In this document: one piece after another, positions 62,811 through 64,000 of the stretch | How the letters are laid out: every line of letters begins with the position of its first letter | Position numbering within the stretch: the first letter of the stretch is position 1 | Assembly (NCBI GenBank): GCA_963787645.1 | Contig: CAWBDS010000003.1 | Span: 682,001 to 746,000 of the forward strand | DNA from: Palsa-504 sp963787645 | Lineage (GTDB): Bacteria > Actinomycetota > Actinomycetes > Streptosporangiales > Streptosporangiaceae | Direction of reading: 5' to 3' | DNA: 64,000 nt | Notes under the pieces: generated by a model | What the model was told of the DNA's origin: nothing | The model's database searches: none | The model's input: the letters and a program-made list of their open reading frames with translations, nothing else | Made by a program: the position numbers and the translations under genes

Positions 62811-63517
62811 CTCAGATGCGATCCGGCAGTCGCGTGCGCGTTCCGGTGCTGCGCCAGGCGTGGCGGACGGTGAGTTTCGTGCACTGGCGCTATCCCGCCT
62901 CGTCGCTGCAGTCCCTGCTGCCGTCCGGCCTGGTCGCCGAGGAATACGACGGCTCCGGGTGGCTGACGTTGACGCCGCTGCAGATGCGGGACGTGCGGCT
63001 GCCCGGCACGCCGGCGGTCCCGGGATGGTCGACGTTCGCCGAAACAAACCTGCGCACCTACGTCCGCGGTCCGGACGGCGAGCCCGGCCTTTGGTTTTTC
63101 TCCCTGGATGCGGCCAGTACCTGGATCACGATCGGGGCGCGGCTGTCGCTTGGCGCGCCGTACTTCCGCGCCGCGCTCGCCATCAAGGCCGGCGACGGCA
63201 TTCGCTACGCCGGAACCCGGAAGGGACGGACTCGGGCCGCCTACCGGCTGCATGTCCGGCCCGGTCCGGAGATCGACCCCGGCCCCCTGGACCTGTGGCT
63301 CACCCACCGGTGGCGCGCTTACACCCGCCACGCCGGCCGGCTGCTGCAGATTCCGGTCCGGCACGAGCCGTGGCCGTTGCAGAAAGCCACCGTGACCAGG
63401 CTCGACGAGTCACTCACCGCGGCGGCGGATCTGCCGCCGCCGGGCGGTGCCGCGCTGGCCCACTATTCGGCCGGCGTAGCGGGCGTCGCGTTCGGCGTGC
63501 CCCGCCTGGTTCGCTGA
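62807..63517 (+). CDS. DUF2071 (YqjF-like) protein
   Basis: The 236-residue protein has the DUF2071 motifs RTVSFVHWRYPASSLQSLLPSGL, then FAETNLRTYV and GLWFFSLDAAS, ending AHYSAGVAGVAFGVPRLVR. The family is uncharacterised (acetoacetate-decarboxylase-like fold is proposed). It starts at GTG 62807 inside the stop of the previous gene, so the two are co-translated. An in-frame ATG follows at 62816. Confidence 0.85.
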   Translation: MTQMRSGSRVRVPVLRQAWRTVSFVHWRYPASSLQSLLPSGLVAEEYDGSGWLTLTPLQMRDVRLPGTPAVPGWSTFAETNLRTYVRGPDGEPGLWFFSLDAASTWITIGARLSLGAPYFRAALAIKAGDGIRYAGTRKGRTRAAYRLHVRPGPEIDPGPLDLWLTHRWRAYTRHAGRLLQIPVRHEPWPLQKATVTRLDESLTAAADLPPPGGAALAHYSAGVAGVAFGVPRLVR

Positions 63518-63554
63518 TCAGGTTCTCCGAGCCCCGCGCCGCCATCAGGAACGA

Positions 63555-63914
63555 TCACCCCGCCCTGTCCCGTAGCTCGCGCTCGCCTTGGGGCTGCCCG
63601 CATATGGTAAGCACCTGGTCCGCGTCCAGCAAGGCCAGTACCCTGGCTACAGGCTGCTGCGGGTGCAGCAGGACCAGGCTGCCGCCCCGTTTCCGCAGGA
63701 TCTTGGCGGCCAGCACGAATTCCCGGATCGAGGCCGAATCGGCGTAGCACAATCTGGAAACGTCGATACTCAGCTCCCGTCTCTCCCCGTCCAGGCGCGC
63801 GGGAATCAGCGCGTCGATCAGCCTGGCAAGCCGCCCGACGTAGGTGACGTCGGCCTCGCCGGACAAGATAATCACCGGGCCGCAGGGGCCGACCGTGACC
63901 GAGGTCTGCAACAC
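63555..63914 (-). CDS. STAS-domain anti-sigma factor antagonist
   Basis: The 119-residue STAS protein reads VIILSGEADVTYVGRLARLI..., and the helix motif ELSIDVSRLCYADSASIREF has the phosphorylatable Ser in DSAS. Such proteins release sigma factors when dephosphorylated by a PP2C phosphatase like the one at 2388. The partner kinase is not adjacent. The remaining 86 bases of the window hold nothing recognisable. Confidence 0.88.
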   Translation of the reverse strand: MLQTSVTVGPCGPVIILSGEADVTYVGRLARLIDALIPARLDGERRELSIDVSRLCYADSASIREFVLAAKILRKRGGSLVLLHPQQPVARVLALLDADQVLTICGQPQGERELRDRAG

Positions 63915-64000
63915 GCCGGTTCCACCTCCCGCGCGAGACCATTTCGTGCCCGGGATGACCAGGCGGCCCTGCGCAGGGGAGCGAGGCAGGCGGCCCGGGG

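Overview
The window comes from a very GC-rich actinomycete chromosome. Evidence for this is the frequent GTG starts, ATGA/GTGA-coupled genes, and families typical of Actinomycetota: a WhiB protein, DUF2690, DUF3618 and DUF222/HNH proteins, BrkB/YihY, PAS-SpoIIE-RsbW fusions, and a LigD-type NHEJ polymerase. No rRNA, tRNA, CRISPR array or replication origin was seen, and the species cannot be named from this sequence.

Layout. Bases 1-2.1 kb hold the 5' end of an epoxide hydrolase, a WYL regulator and a small alpha/beta hydrolase. At 2.4-4.3 kb is a PAS-PAS-PP2C-HATPase regulator. At 4.3-8.0 kb is a CoxM-CoxS-CoxL-like molybdenum hydroxylase operon on the minus strand. At 8.5-13.8 kb an ABC-2 exporter (ATPase plus two permeases) diverges from a two-component system, with an 11-bp-period direct repeat between them. 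At 13.8-28.4 kb are cell-wall enzymes (LysM, NlpC/P60), a second two-component system of NarL type, MscL, BrkB, transporters and small regulators. At 28.5-34.8 kb are an MFS pump, a cysteine-dioxygenase-like cupin, an IS110 element sitting in the start codon of a flavin-dependent oxidoreductase gene, and a decayed HNH gene. At 34.9-39.8 kb are a FAD oxidoreductase, OsmC and the metX-metY-CoA-binding operon. At 42.7-48.6 kb is a second molybdenum hydroxylase operon, of PaoABC/YagTSR type, with a dehydrogenase and an MFS permease.

From about 40.9 to 52.6 kb, apart from that operon, the sequence is a mixture of small intact stress-type genes (ChaB, WhiB, hemerythrin, a Rho-N-like protein) and gene relics (STAS, Dps, CBS, DUF72, SDR and F420-LLM fragments). 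At 52.8-58.0 kb is an alternative respiratory module: an orphan qcrB facing away from a holin-like protein, a DUF3618 protein, and cytochrome oxidase subunits II and I. By motif comparison this subunit I keeps its haem/copper ligands but lacks the usual D- and K-channel residues. At 58.1-63.9 kb are an SDR, a zinc alcohol dehydrogenase, a LigD-like PE-POL protein with no ligase domain, a membrane protein, a DUF2071 protein and a STAS protein.

Two cautions. About ten genes carry single-base frameshifts, some in proteins that look otherwise conserved, so part of this is probably indel error in the assembly. Other lesions (internal deletions, missing halves, tail-to-tail joins of fragments) cannot be explained that way and look like real decay. 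Start codons are uncertain for several genes and this is stated where it matters.
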